This document shows, one piece after another, positions 8,321 to 17,099 of a stretch of 64,000 nt of DNA. How positions within the stretch are numbered: the first letter of the stretch is position 1; each line of letters opens with the position of its first letter. Below the pieces are notes generated by a model, which saw only the letters and a list, made by a program, of their open reading frames with translations, was not told the DNA's origin and did not search any database. The stretch is from CBDHDJ01 sp965261645 (lineage in GTDB: Bacteria; Pseudomonadota; Alphaproteobacteria; SHVV01), in contig CBDHDJ010000002.1 of assembly GCA_965261645.1 (NCBI GenBank), forward strand, positions 868,001 through 932,000. The letters run 5' to 3'. The translations under genes were made by a program, and so were the position numbers.

Positions 8321-9178
8321 TCAAGTCGCCTCCTTCTCTGCTCGTTCCTTGCCCCACTGGATCAACATGTCAATGATGTGATCGGTGGGCTGCTGCATCA
8401 CGGTGATGCCGCCGTCGATGATGAAGACGCCGCCGGTGACGAAGGAGGAGGCATCGGAGGCGAGGAAGATCGCGAGACCGGCGAGCTCGCGCGCATCCGC
8501 CATGCGCCGGAGCGGCGTGTGCTCGACGAGATCGTTGACGAAAATCTGCTGGGCCTCCGTTGCCGCCTCGCCCTCGCTGAGCGCCCCGCCGAGGTCGGTT
8601 TCGAAATAGCCCGGCTCGATGGAGTTGCAGCGGACGTTCTTCGGGCCGAGCTCGACCGCGATCGACTTGGTCAGACCGTTGAGGCCGGCTTTGGCGGCCG
8701 TGTAAGCCGGGATCGTTGGCATGGCGATATCCGGCCCGGCGACCGACGAGATGTTGATGATCGAGCCCTTGCCCTGCGCCGCCATCTGCCGCCCGGCTTC
8801 GCGCGCCAGGATGAAACTCGCGGTCAGGTGAACATCGATATGGCGCTGCCAGAGCTCGAGAGAATAATCGACCAGCGGCACGCTTTCCGACATGCCGGCG
8901 TTGTTGATCAAGACATCGATATGGCCGTGCTTGGCGACGATCGTGGCGATGGCGGCGATACAGGCATCGAAATCGGCGACATCGAAGGGCAGGGCCTCGG
9001 CGCTGAAACCCTCGGCCCTGAGTTCTTCGACCTTGGCATTGAGACGTTCCTCGTTGCGGGCGTTGATCACGACATGGGCGCCGTACTCCGCCATTCCGCG
9101 CGCCATGGCATTACCGAGGCCGAGCGAGCCGCCGGTGACAAAGGCGACCCGACCGTCGAGCGAAAACAGATCGCGCAT
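8321..9178 (-). CDS. Short-chain dehydrogenase/reductase
   Basis: This classical SDR has a Rossmann motif TGGSLGLG at residue 15, NNAG near residue 92, catalytic Ser in NISSVAG and the YxxxK pair in YTAAK. The length, 285 residues, is slightly long owing to a C-terminal extension (MLIQWGKERAEKEAT). A GGGAGGA box lies ten bases before the ATG. In this cluster it would suit oxidation of a cis-diol or a hydroxyacyl intermediate; the substrate is not predictable. Confidence 0.9.
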   Translation of the reverse strand: MRDLFSLDGRVAFVTGGSLGLGNAMARGMAEYGAHVVINARNEERLNAKVEELRAEGFSAEALPFDVADFDACIAAIATIVAKHGHIDVLINNAGMSESVPLVDYSLELWQRHIDVHLTASFILAREAGRQMAAQGKGSIINISSVAGPDIAMPTIPAYTAAKAGLNGLTKSIAVELGPKNVRCNSIEPGYFETDLGGALSEGEAATEAQQIFVNDLVEHTPLRRMADARELAGLAIFLASDASSFVTGGVFIIDGGITVMQQPTDHIIDMLIQWGKERAEKEAT

Positions 9179-9283
9179 GATGATTCCTCCCTCATGACTC
9201 CTTATGAACGCATGACAAGCGGCGCAAAGAAAACCCCGGGGCGAATCACGACCCCGGGGTTCTGCATAAGCGTCAACTCGCGG

Positions 9284-10315
9284 CTAAGGTAGGTAGTCGT
9301 TGGTGAAGTAGTTGCTCACATCGACCTTTTTCTCGACGATCTCCCATTCCTGCGCCCAGTCCTGAGCCTCCTCCCAAACGCCCCTTTCCTGGATCCACAG
9401 CCGGCCCTGGTCGTCGAACCAGTCGTTGCGGATCGCATCGAGGAGCCCGGCGTGCATATCGCGCGTGAACATCTCGTTGTCCTTCGCCATTTCGTCGAGG
9501 ACCGGATCGGGATTCGCGTGAAAGGCCTCGAGCCCTTTCGCGGTTGCCCGCAGGAAGCGGCAGACGGTCGCCGGATTCTCCTTTGCCCAATCCACGTTGG
9601 CGGCGAACAGCTGGTAGTAGTAGTCGGGCACGCCATAATCCGCGTAGCGGAAGAACTTGATGGGTGGCCTCCCCAGGGCCGCGAGCTGCGGGTTCACGAT
9701 GACGGGATCGGCATTGGAGAGCCCGAAATTGACTTCGATCTCGCCTGCGACCAGCATCGTCGTGCCCGAGTAGCCGGCATCGACGAACGTGATCTCGTCC
9801 CATTCGATGCCCACATATTCGAGCATGGTCTTGAGCTCCGCCATCGCCGAGGGGTGGACGTTGCCGCCGATGAGCTTGCCCTTGAAGTCATGGGGCGAGT
9901 TCATGCCGGAATCGCCTGTCACCTCGAGGCCCGTCACCGAGGGGCGCAGCGTCGTTGCGATGCTGATGACCGGCAGCCCTACCGCGACGGCCTGCATGAT
10001 GTCGGGCGTATAGGTCATGGTTATGTGAACGCGCCCCGTGGCCACGAACTTGAGGGTGTCCGCCGGATCGGCGGGTGAGAAGAGTTGGACCTCTAACCCC
10101 TCCGCGGCGTAGTAATCGTTGTAGCGGGGCTGCGACTGATAGATCGGCCCCTGGATCGCCCAGGCCAGCCAGTCGCCGTTGACAATGATCTTCTTGGTCT
10201 CGGCCGGATTGTCGCAGGCGCTCGCCGCGACGGCGCTGTGGCTGACCAAGGCACCGGCAATCAGCACCACGCCGAGCGCGAACGCCATGCGGGCCAGTTT
10301 CTTAAATGTACCCAT
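9284..10315 (-). CDS. ABC transporter substrate-binding protein, NMT1/THI5 (NitT/TauT) type
   Basis: This is a periplasmic binding protein with an N-terminal signal peptide ending near SHSAVAA, followed by a type-2 periplasmic fold (LQVQLFSPADPADTLKFVATGRVHITMTYTP-like region). I place the start at the second ATG (10315): the GGGAGGA box touches the first ATG at 10324 but is well spaced for the second. No permease or ATPase gene is next to it, so the membrane partners must be elsewhere. Its place between catabolic genes suggests uptake of the substrate of the pathway. A broken paralogue lies at 5732-6126. Confidence 0.85.
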   Translation of the reverse strand: MGTFKKLARMAFALGVVLIAGALVSHSAVAASACDNPAETKKIIVNGDWLAWAIQGPIYQSQPRYNDYYAAEGLEVQLFSPADPADTLKFVATGRVHITMTYTPDIMQAVAVGLPVISIATTLRPSVTGLEVTGDSGMNSPHDFKGKLIGGNVHPSAMAELKTMLEYVGIEWDEITFVDAGYSGTTMLVAGEIEVNFGLSNADPVIVNPQLAALGRPPIKFFRYADYGVPDYYYQLFAANVDWAKENPATVCRFLRATAKGLEAFHANPDPVLDEMAKDNEMFTRDMHAGLLDAIRNDWFDDQGRLWIQERGVWEEAQDWAQEWEIVEKKVDVSNYFTNDYLP

Positions 10316-10406
10316 TGTTCGCATTCCTCCCTATCGAACGACTGAGAGACTTTTGTGTTTTGTCACGTGAAACTCGTTTTTAGATTATCACCTCCGGCAC
10401 GGGCTG

Positions 10407-11465
10407 TCAGTGCGATGTCAGGAAAGGCCAGAGCTGATCTGCGCCCGCGGCGGCCACGGCGCGGCCGATTTCGGCGGTCCACTCCGATTCGCGGCCAAAT
10501 TCATCGCGCCACGACCACAGCCGCCGGGTGCTGTGGTGAAGAACATGCTCGTGTGTGAAGCCCATCGCGCCGTGCACCTGATGGGCGATCGCGGCGGCCC
10601 GTCCGGCCGCCTCGCCGGTGCGCGCTTTGGCGGCGGCGATCGCGAAGACGGCATCACCTCTGTCCGCCGCTGACAATGCGCCATCCGCTGCGGCGCCAGC
10701 GGCCGCAACCTCGCTTCCGAGCACCGCCAACGCGTGCTGAATGGCCTGGAATTTGGCGATCGGCCGCCCGAACTGCACGCGGTCGAGCGCGTATTGGGTG
10801 GACAGATCGAGCAGCCGCTCGAGGGCGCCGGCCATCTGCACCGAGCGCATGAGCGCCCCGTAGCGCCGGAGGCCGGTGTCGTCGACGTTCGCGTTCGCGA
10901 CGGCGTCATCGGCCAGACGGGCGCCCTCGAACGTCACATCGTCGCGCGGCTCGCCGGCGAGATTTGCGCCCGCCGCCAGCCGGCCAAGGCCGGGCTCGAG
11001 GCAGGCGACGAGGCTTTCCCCGTCCGTCCCGATCAGGACCGCGATGGCTTTGGCGTGGCGCGCCCAGGGCACGCCGCGGGCGGTGCCCGAGAGCGTCCAA
11101 TCCTCACCGCTCCGGCTCAGAACCAGATTGTGGGCTCGCTCGACCGGCGCGATAGTGAGCGGGCCTTCGGGCACGACCAGACCGGCCGACGACAGAAGCC
11201 AACCCGCCAAAAGGGTCTCAGGCAGCGGTATGGGGGCGGCATACTTGCCCGCTGCCCGCACGATAGCACCGGCATCCCTAACGTTTGGGCCGTCCTCCGA
11301 TTCCGCATCATGGACCAACGCCTGTGTGAGACCGGTCTCCTCGACCGCGGACCAGAGATCACCGGGCCAGTCCCCTTGCTCGGCCGCCTCGATCACCTCC
11401 TTGGTGGCGAGGTCGCGGAACAAGCGCTCAGCGGTCCCGGCAATCAGCGCACGGGTTTCGCTCAT
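10407..11465 (-). CDS. Acyl-CoA dehydrogenase, short subunit (FadE type)
   Basis: This 352-residue acyl-CoA dehydrogenase-fold protein has a C-terminal helical domain with the FAD/substrate-region sequence QVHGAMGFTHEH. The N-terminal part is shorter and more divergent than in its neighbour. Its ATG overlaps the TGA of the gene before it (11462-11465), so the two are translated together. Adjacent, unequal acyl-CoA dehydrogenase genes are known from steroid and bile-acid side-chain pathways, where they form alpha2beta2 enzymes; that this pair does the same is an inference. Confidence 0.85.
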   Translation of the reverse strand: MSETRALIAGTAERLFRDLATKEVIEAAEQGDWPGDLWSAVEETGLTQALVHDAESEDGPNVRDAGAIVRAAGKYAAPIPLPETLLAGWLLSSAGLVVPEGPLTIAPVERAHNLVLSRSGEDWTLSGTARGVPWARHAKAIAVLIGTDGESLVACLEPGLGRLAAGANLAGEPRDDVTFEGARLADDAVANANVDDTGLRRYGALMRSVQMAGALERLLDLSTQYALDRVQFGRPIAKFQAIQHALAVLGSEVAAAGAAADGALSAADRGDAVFAIAAAKARTGEAAGRAAAIAHQVHGAMGFTHEHVLHHSTRRLWSWRDEFGRESEWTAEIGRAVAAAGADQLWPFLTSH

Positions 11466-12619
11466 CGCAGCCCCAGCCCCCGGGCGATGATGCCGCGCAG
11501 AATCTCGCGTGTGCCGCCGCGGATGGTGAAGGACGGTGCGTGGAGGACGGCGTCGGCCAATGCGTCGTGAAAGGCACCCGGCTGATTGGCCCCGGGCGCG
11601 GATGCCTCCGCCGGCGCGAGCAGGCGCGCAAGCTCGGGTATCTCCTGTTCGAGGTTGGTGCCGAGCTCCTTGACGATGGCGGCCTGTAGATTGGGCGTTT
11701 CGCCCCGCTCCAGCATGCCGGCGATGGAGACCGACATGCGCCGCAGCGTGGCGAGATGGGCGATGAGCCGGCCGATCGCCTCGGCGGTCTTGGTGTCGGG
11801 ATCGGGGCCGACGAGACGCACGAGCTCCTGCAGCACTCGGAGGGTGCTCAGGAACCGATCCGGCCCGCTCCGCTCATACCCCAATTCGCTCGTCACTTGC
11901 TCCCAGCCGCTCCCCTCATCGCCCAGCATCATGTCGTCCGGCACCACCATCTCGTCGAAGATCATCTCGTTGAAGTGATGCAATCCGGTGAGGCTGGTGA
12001 TGGGTCGAATGGTGAGGCCCGGCGAAGTCATGTCGACGATGAACTGGCTGAGACCCGCATGGCGATCGTCTCCTTGCGGCGAAGTGCGGCACAACACGAT
12101 GGCGAAATGGCAGTTGTGGGCGTGGCTCGTCCACACCTTGGTGCCGGTGATCGCCCAGCCTGATTTGGTCTTTTCGGCGCGCGTGCGGATCGAGGCGAGG
12201 TCCGAGCCCGAGTCCGGCTCGCTCATGCCGATGCAGGTGTAGCATTCCCCTTTGGCGATCGGGGGCAGGAGGGCTTCGCACTGGGCCTCGGTGCCGTAAC
12301 GCAGGATCAGCGGTCCGCTTTGGCGGTCCGCCGTCCAGTGGGCGGCGACCGGCGCGGCGGCGGCGAGGAGCTCCTCGGTCACCACGTAGCGATGCAGCAT
12401 ACTGCGTTCGTGGCCGCCATAGAGGCGCGGCCAAGTCATGCCGATCCAGCCGCGCGCGCCGAGCTTGCGGCTGAACTCGGCCGAGAAGCTGGTGGCGAAG
12501 TCGCCCTGCGGCGCCCACGCGCCCGATGCGATGTCCTCGGCCAGAAACGCGCGCACCTCGTGGCGCAGGGCCTCGGCGTCCGCGGGTAAGGTGACCTCAG
12601 CGAAACTCAGATCAGACAA
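11462..12619 (-). CDS. Acyl-CoA dehydrogenase, long subunit (FadE type)
   Basis: This is a 385-residue acyl-CoA dehydrogenase. Recognisable blocks are YTCIGMSEPDSGSDLASI (FAD-binding signature, about residues 125-142), ITGTKVWTSHAHNC, and the C-terminal TIRGGTREILRGIIARGLG. The usual medium-chain catalytic Glu before GT is absent (RGGT); a Glu in LGYERSGPDRF lies where isovaleryl and long-chain type enzymes carry theirs, so that is my candidate base. It starts 40 bases after the beta subunit gene upstream. Confidence 0.88.
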   Translation of the reverse strand: MSDLSFAEVTLPADAEALRHEVRAFLAEDIASGAWAPQGDFATSFSAEFSRKLGARGWIGMTWPRLYGGHERSMLHRYVVTEELLAAAAPVAAHWTADRQSGPLILRYGTEAQCEALLPPIAKGECYTCIGMSEPDSGSDLASIRTRAEKTKSGWAITGTKVWTSHAHNCHFAIVLCRTSPQGDDRHAGLSQFIVDMTSPGLTIRPITSLTGLHHFNEMIFDEMVVPDDMMLGDEGSGWEQVTSELGYERSGPDRFLSTLRVLQELVRLVGPDPDTKTAEAIGRLIAHLATLRRMSVSIAGMLERGETPNLQAAIVKELGTNLEQEIPELARLLAPAEASAPGANQPGAFHDALADAVLHAPSFTIRGGTREILRGIIARGLGLR

Positions 12620-12659
12620 CGGCTTCGGCCGCTCTGGTGGGACTCAATCGTGACATCGC

Positions 12660-13133
12660 TCAGAGGGGAGCAGACAGCGGATTGCGCACCGAGTAGGTGT
12701 CGACGGTGACGATCTTCTGCATGAATTTGGGCGTGCCGTTTTCGAAGCGCACCTTGTCGTCGTACCGGCCGGTGCTGAAGACGCGCGATTCGCCTTCGAG
12801 ATCGGTGTGGTAGACGACGTAGTTGGCGTGCACGTGGTAGATCCCGTCGGTTTCGTCGAACACCCGCACGTTCGAGATCATATGCCGGTCATAGTGCAGG
12901 TTGTACACCGCGGCCTTGCGCAGGATGAGAATACGGTCGCGCAGCATGTTCCTGTTGTCGCAAAAGATGATGGCAAGCGGCATGCCGTATTCGGCGTTCT
13001 CGCGCGGCATCACTTTGTAGAGGCAGTCCTCGACGAAAAAATCGGGCAGCTCCTCGAGCCGGTCCTCGTCGATGCACCGGGCGTAGTCGTAGATCAGGTT
13101 GGCGATCTGTTCGGAAACGCTCACTGTGGCCAT
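12660..13133 (-). CDS. Ring-hydroxylating dioxygenase beta subunit (second pair)
   Basis: The 157-residue SnoaL-like small subunit (QIANLIYDYARCIDEDRLEELPDFF opening) has ordinary family length and lacks the basic extension of its paralogue at 6225. The start overlaps the end of the alpha-subunit gene by 13 bases, which indicates translational coupling and one complex. Confidence 0.92.
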   Translation of the reverse strand: MATVSVSEQIANLIYDYARCIDEDRLEELPDFFVEDCLYKVMPRENAEYGMPLAIIFCDNRNMLRDRILILRKAAVYNLHYDRHMISNVRVFDETDGIYHVHANYVVYHTDLEGESRVFSTGRYDDKVRFENGTPKFMQKIVTVDTYSVRNPLSAPL

Positions 13134-14401
13134 GGCGTCTGGTCCTGCGCCGGATAATCCATGATGTGGCAGTAGTAGCGCCAGAAGCCGCGGATCGGCA
13201 CCTCGGTGTTCACCTGGTCCTGATCCCCGATCGGGCCGTGGCCACCCATGCCGATGTAGCTCAATCCATCGTCCTCATGCTCGCGGCTGATCGCGCGTTG
13301 GCCGAGCGCCATGGTCTCGGCGTCCTCCATAGCGATCAGCCCGCCCGGTCCCTCGATGTTGACCTGCTTCAGGCGCATCATGCGGAGCGTGGGATCGTCG
13401 TCCCGGTAGCCGAAATAGGTCCAGTAGACCTCGAAATCGTCCGGCGCCTTGAGGCGGAGCTGGCGCGTGGCCAGCGTATTGGCGATCTGCTGCACGCAGA
13501 GATTGGGAAAAATGCTCATGACGGCCTGGACCTGGCCGTCGCCGACCTCGTCGTGAAAATCGACGATGGAGCCATCGAGGAGCTTAAGCGATTCATCGTA
13601 GGCGCCCTCGCCCGAGGAGTACTCGGCGACGACGTCCTCGACATCCGCGTCATCCTCATAGATGCGCCAGACATTGTGGCGGTTGAGCTTGTCCATGTAG
13701 GCGCCACCGGGCTGGGTGTTGCGGGCCAGGCCGAAGGCCGTGAACATCTGGTGCAGCAGGCCCGAGTGATAGCCGTCGTTGAGGTTCTCCCAATAAAGCT
13801 TCCAGTTCGCCGGGATGCGCTGGCGCATGTAACCCAAAACCTCGATGGGCTTGCCGAACAGCCGATCGATGGTCTCGCGCATCGGCTCATCCAAATAGTC
13901 GTGAAGCGGCTCGACGCCGTCGGGATCGAAGGTGCCGAAGATCAGCCCCCGATAGGACTCGGTCGCCAAGCGGCGCAGGCCATGCTCGGACCGATCGAAG
14001 TCCTCGGGCATGCCTACCTTGCCGGTCACGCCGTGCTCGAAGGGGACGCCGATCAGCGCCCCGGTCGCATCGTACGTCCACTGGTGATAGACGCAGGTGT
14101 GGCTCATGCGGTTGCCGCGCTCCTCGCGTATCACCGTGGTGCCGCGATGGGAGCAGCGGTTGACGAAGGCATGAAGGCTGCCGTCGGCGGCGCGGCTCAC
14201 CACCACCGGCCGGTCGCCGACGAAACAGGTCTTGAAATCGCCGGGGTGCGGGATCTCGGCCTCGAGCGCGAGGTAGCACCACACCGGGCCGCAGAAGATC
14301 CGCTCCTGTTCGCGGAGATAGACGTCACGGTCGCGGAACACCGCCGAGGGCGTGCGGCTGAAATCCGGCCGCGGCCAGTAGATGCTGCGGTTGCTTTCCA
14401 T
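13121..14401 (-). CDS. Ring-hydroxylating dioxygenase alpha subunit (second pair)
   Basis: The start is the ATG at 14401 (MESNRSIYWPRPDFSRTP); the open frame runs further upstream but without homology. Rieske ligands CSHRGT and CVYHQW and the mononuclear-iron motif ENLNDGYHSGLLH are all present. Total length is 426 residues. This is the first gene of the minus-strand cluster that continues through the acyl-CoA dehydrogenases, the binding protein, the SDR and the first alpha/beta pair. The similarity of the two alpha subunits suggests duplication within the cluster, or two successive hydroxylations. Confidence 0.92.
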   Translation of the reverse strand: MESNRSIYWPRPDFSRTPSAVFRDRDVYLREQERIFCGPVWCYLALEAEIPHPGDFKTCFVGDRPVVVSRAADGSLHAFVNRCSHRGTTVIREERGNRMSHTCVYHQWTYDATGALIGVPFEHGVTGKVGMPEDFDRSEHGLRRLATESYRGLIFGTFDPDGVEPLHDYLDEPMRETIDRLFGKPIEVLGYMRQRIPANWKLYWENLNDGYHSGLLHQMFTAFGLARNTQPGGAYMDKLNRHNVWRIYEDDADVEDVVAEYSSGEGAYDESLKLLDGSIVDFHDEVGDGQVQAVMSIFPNLCVQQIANTLATRQLRLKAPDDFEVYWTYFGYRDDDPTLRMMRLKQVNIEGPGGLIAMEDAETMALGQRAISREHEDDGLSYIGMGGHGPIGDQDQVNTEVPIRGFWRYYCHIMDYPAQDQTPWPQ

Positions 14402-14528
14402 GAACGATCTCCTCGGCGCACCGCCTGATCGTGCCCGGCTGGCAGCGTAGTCCGCCCACCGGGAAATTCTAGCATCTTTTCGGCCCGCGCCTCGCCCAGG
14501 CACCGCAAGGCCCGCAGGCGCGGCCGCG

Positions 14529-15464
14529 TCACGAGGCGCCGGACAGGCAGTCGGTAAGCGAGTGACCAAGCGCGCGGAGCAACGTGAAATAGAGCGCGGG
14601 ACCGGCGGGGAGTTCCGCACCGAGGGGATCGAGTACACCGGCCCGTACCGGCGTGCCGCCGATCACCGTCGCAATGAGCTGGGGCTCGAATTGGGGCTCG
14701 CTGAACACGCAACGGGCCTTGAGCGCGATGATCTTCTGGCGCAACTCGTAAATCCGTTTGGCGCCGGGCGCCTGGCCAGTATGGATTGCGATCGCACCGA
14801 TTGCGTTCAGGCCGTAGCGCCGTTCGAAATAATGGTAGGCGTCGTGGAACACGACATAGGGGACGGATCTGACGGGCGCTAGCGCGGCCTGCAACTCGGC
14901 GTTCAGGGCGCTCAGCCGGCCGGTCATGGCGTGTCCGTTCTCGGCGTAGCGGCCGGCGTTGGCGGGATCGCGCACACTGAGGGTGCGCACCACCGTTGCC
15001 ACGATCTTTGCCGCATTGTGCGGATCGAGCCACACATGACCGTTGATCCGGTGGTGCCGCTGTTCCTCCTCGTCGGGTGGCGCGCTTGCCCATGGCCCGC
15101 CCTCGCGCGCCGCGAGAAGCTCGAGACTCGCATCCTCCAGCAGCTCGATGATCACTGCGTTGCCACCGAGGGCCGCGATGGGCTTGGCGAGCGATGTCTC
15201 GACGGACCCGCCAACCCAGAAGATGACATCGGCATTTTGCACGGCGCGAGCATCGGAGGGGCGCAAGCCATGGCCATGCGGTGAGGCCGCTCCCCTGAGG
15301 ATGAGGGCGGGCACGCCCACGCCCTCCATCACGCCCGAGACCAGCGCGTGCACAGGCTTGATCGAGACCGCGACCTCAGGCGCCTCGGCCAGGGCCGGCG
15401 CCGTCGCCGCGAGGCCCGCGGCCAGACAGGCCGCTTTGACCCAGGCACCCGCCCGCAGCCCCAT
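14529..15464 (-). CDS. znuA: Zinc ABC transporter, periplasmic zinc-binding protein
   Basis: This is a cluster A-I metal-binding protein. A signal peptide ends in APALA, the first metal His is in SIKPVHAL, the acid/His loop is DEEEQRHHRINGHVWLDP (with the conserved GHVWLDP), the third His is in FHDAYHYF, and the C-terminal cysteines are as in other ZnuA proteins. I use the ATG at 15464 because GGAGG lies just before it; an in-frame ATG at 15482 has no such box. It is divergent from zur-znuCB across a Zur-box-like site. Confidence 0.93.
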   Translation of the reverse strand: MGLRAGAWVKAACLAAGLAATAPALAEAPEVAVSIKPVHALVSGVMEGVGVPALILRGAASPHGHGLRPSDARAVQNADVIFWVGGSVETSLAKPIAALGGNAVIIELLEDASLELLAAREGGPWASAPPDEEEQRHHRINGHVWLDPHNAAKIVATVVRTLSVRDPANAGRYAENGHAMTGRLSALNAELQAALAPVRSVPYVVFHDAYHYFERRYGLNAIGAIAIHTGQAPGAKRIYELRQKIIALKARCVFSEPQFEPQLIATVIGGTPVRAGVLDPLGAELPAGPALYFTLLRALGHSLTDCLSGAS

Positions 15465-15492
15465 GCCACCTCCGACTGGCATTTGTCATAAG

Positions 15493-15517
15493 GAAACGAT
15501 ATAAAATAACATAAAAG
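15493..15517. promoter_or_regulatory. Probable Zur operator
   Basis: An AT-rich site in an otherwise GC-rich region lies between divergent znuA and zur. Its first 20 bases (GAAACGATATAAAATAACAT) match the known Zur-box pattern GAAATGTTATAATATAACAT at 17 positions. It sits about 30 bases before the znuA start and about 95 before zur, so it could serve both directions. Confidence 0.7.
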
Positions 15518-15611
15518 CGATGGTGCCGGACGGAAAATCCCCATCGGGAGCGATGACGGTGCCGGCTCATTGGCTCATTTGCTCACCGGCCTCCCGGCCC
15601 GCGGTGGTGAC

Positions 15612-16309
15612 ATGGCTAAACAAAGCATCCTCAGCAATTTCAAGCCGCGCGGCCACGACCACCGGATGTGCATCGCCGATGCGCTGGCCGCCGCGGAAGT
15701 TCTGTGCCGCGAGCGCGGGCTCAGGTTGACGCCGCTGCGCCGCCGGGTCCTGGAACTCGTGTGGGAGCGCCATGAGCCCGCCGGCGCTTACGACCTGCTG
15801 GAAGCGCTCAGGGGCGATGGCCGCCGGGCGGACCCGCCGACGGTGTACCGCGCCCTCGACTTCCTGCTCCAAAACGGCCTCGTCCACCGCATCGAATCGC
15901 TCAATGCCTATGTGGGGTGCGGCGAGCCGGGCGAGGGTCATAGCGGGCAGTTTCTCATCTGCCGCACATGCCATCGTGTCGCCGAGCTCGAGGATCCGGC
16001 GATCAGCGCCCTGATCGTCGATAAGGCCGAAAGGCTTATCCCTCTGCATCCGGTAACGCAATATGAGGGGGCTACGCAGTTGTCGGTTGGCGAGCGGGTA
16101 GTTGGTCGCGAAAGCGCACTTTGCCTGGGCCTTAGCCGGGTCGCGCCGCTGCGCGCGTAGCATCGAGGCCACCACCCGTTGATCCTACCGGAGCCAGAGG
16201 GATAAGCCTTAAGGCCGAAATGCTCGGGTTTCGCGTGCGCCGCCAAACCATCGAGGTCACCGGGCTGTGCGCGGCGTGCGAAAGCGATGGGATGTCCGCG
16301 AATGAATGA
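15612..16309 (+). pseudogene. zur: Zinc uptake regulator Zur, C-terminus split by a MITE-like insertion
   Basis: This Fur-family repressor has an HTH (LRLTPLRRRVLELVWERHEPAGAYDLLE), a PPTVYRALDFLLQNGLVHR recognition region and the CRTCH half of the structural zinc site. At codon 140 a 179-bp insertion (16032-16210) breaks the frame. After it the native end resumes (MLGFRVRRQTIEVTGLCAACES) and stops at 16309, overlapping znuC. The mutated frame instead ends at 16160 after 42 foreign residues. The lost LCAAC carries the second cysteine pair of the structural zinc site in known Zur proteins, so the product is probably inactive or altered. Start taken at ATG 15612; an in-frame TTG at 15570 is possible. 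Confidence 0.88.
16032..16210. mobile_element. MITE-like non-autonomous insertion in zur
   Basis: A 179-bp segment is bounded by perfect 15-bp inverted repeats (AGGCTTATCCCTCTG at the left, its complement at the right), with weaker similarity continuing another ten bases. It is flanked by a 9-bp direct repeat AAGGCCGAA (16023-16031 and 16211-16219). Removing the element and one repeat restores a continuous Zur reading frame. It contains no transposase gene, so it must have moved with an enzyme from elsewhere. Confidence 0.88.
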
Positions 16310-17099
16310 GGCGGCCAACACGCGCGTGGAGTTTCTGCTCGAGGCGCGCGGCGTGAGCGTCGCCTTTGGTGGGCGCATGGCGCTCGAGCGGGTTGATCTC
16401 GCCGTTGGGCCGAACGAGATCGTCACGGTCATTGGGCCGAACGGGGCCGGCAAGACGACGTTGATCAGGATGGCCCTCGGTCTTCTTGCGCCCGACGCGG
16501 GCACGGTTCGCCGCCGGCCCGGACTGCGCGTCGGTTACATGCCCCAGCACCTCCACATCGATGACACGTTGCCCCTCACGGTCCAACGGTTTCTCACGCT
16601 CGGCCGCCCCGCACCGGGGTTGACCCCCCGCGAGGCCCTGGCCGAAGTCGGTGTCGAGTACGCGATCGACAGCCCGTTTCAGGACCTGTCGGGCGGCGAG
16701 GCACGCCGCGTGCTGCTGGCGCGCGCCTTGCTCGGCGCGCCTGAGCTGCTGGTGCTCGACGAGCCGAGCGCCGGTATCGATATGGCAGGGCAGGGCGAGC
16801 TGTACGATCTGCTGAAGGACATTAGAGAGAACCGCGAGTGCAGCATCCTGTTGGTGTCCCACGATGTGCATCTGGTCATGGCGGCGACCGACCAGGTGGT
16901 CTGCCTCAACCATCACATCTGCTGCGCCGGCCGGCCTGATACCGTGGCTCAGCATCCCGAATACCTCGCCCTGTTCGGAACCCAGCTCCGGGACGCGCTC
17001 GCCGTCTATACGCATGAACACGATCATCATCACGACCTCTCGGGCGAGCCTGTCGATGACGGGGATGATGTGGCCGGCGTGGGACACGGTCATGGATGA
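16302..17099 (+). CDS. znuC: Zinc ABC transporter ATP-binding protein
   Basis: ABC ATPase with Walker A GPNGAGKTT, signature LSGGE, Walker B LLVLDEP and the switch His in LVSHDVH. The C-terminus is histidine-rich (HEHDHHHDL and VGHGHG), typical of ZnuC. I choose ATG 16302, which overlaps the native zur stop by eight bases; the open frame begins at 16287. The MITE in zur ends zur translation about 150 bases earlier, so translational coupling to znuC is probably lost. Confidence 0.93.
   Translation: MNEAANTRVEFLLEARGVSVAFGGRMALERVDLAVGPNEIVTVIGPNGAGKTTLIRMALGLLAPDAGTVRRRPGLRVGYMPQHLHIDDTLPLTVQRFLTLGRPAPGLTPREALAEVGVEYAIDSPFQDLSGGEARRVLLARALLGAPELLVLDEPSAGIDMAGQGELYDLLKDIRENRECSILLVSHDVHLVMAATDQVVCLNHHICCAGRPDTVAQHPEYLALFGTQLRDALAVYTHEHDHHHDLSGEPVDDGDDVAGVGHGHG

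Noticed and set aside
13166..14428. 420-codon plus-strand frame across the second Rieske alpha subunit
   Set aside because: Antisense shadow; the minus strand has the Rieske and iron motifs.
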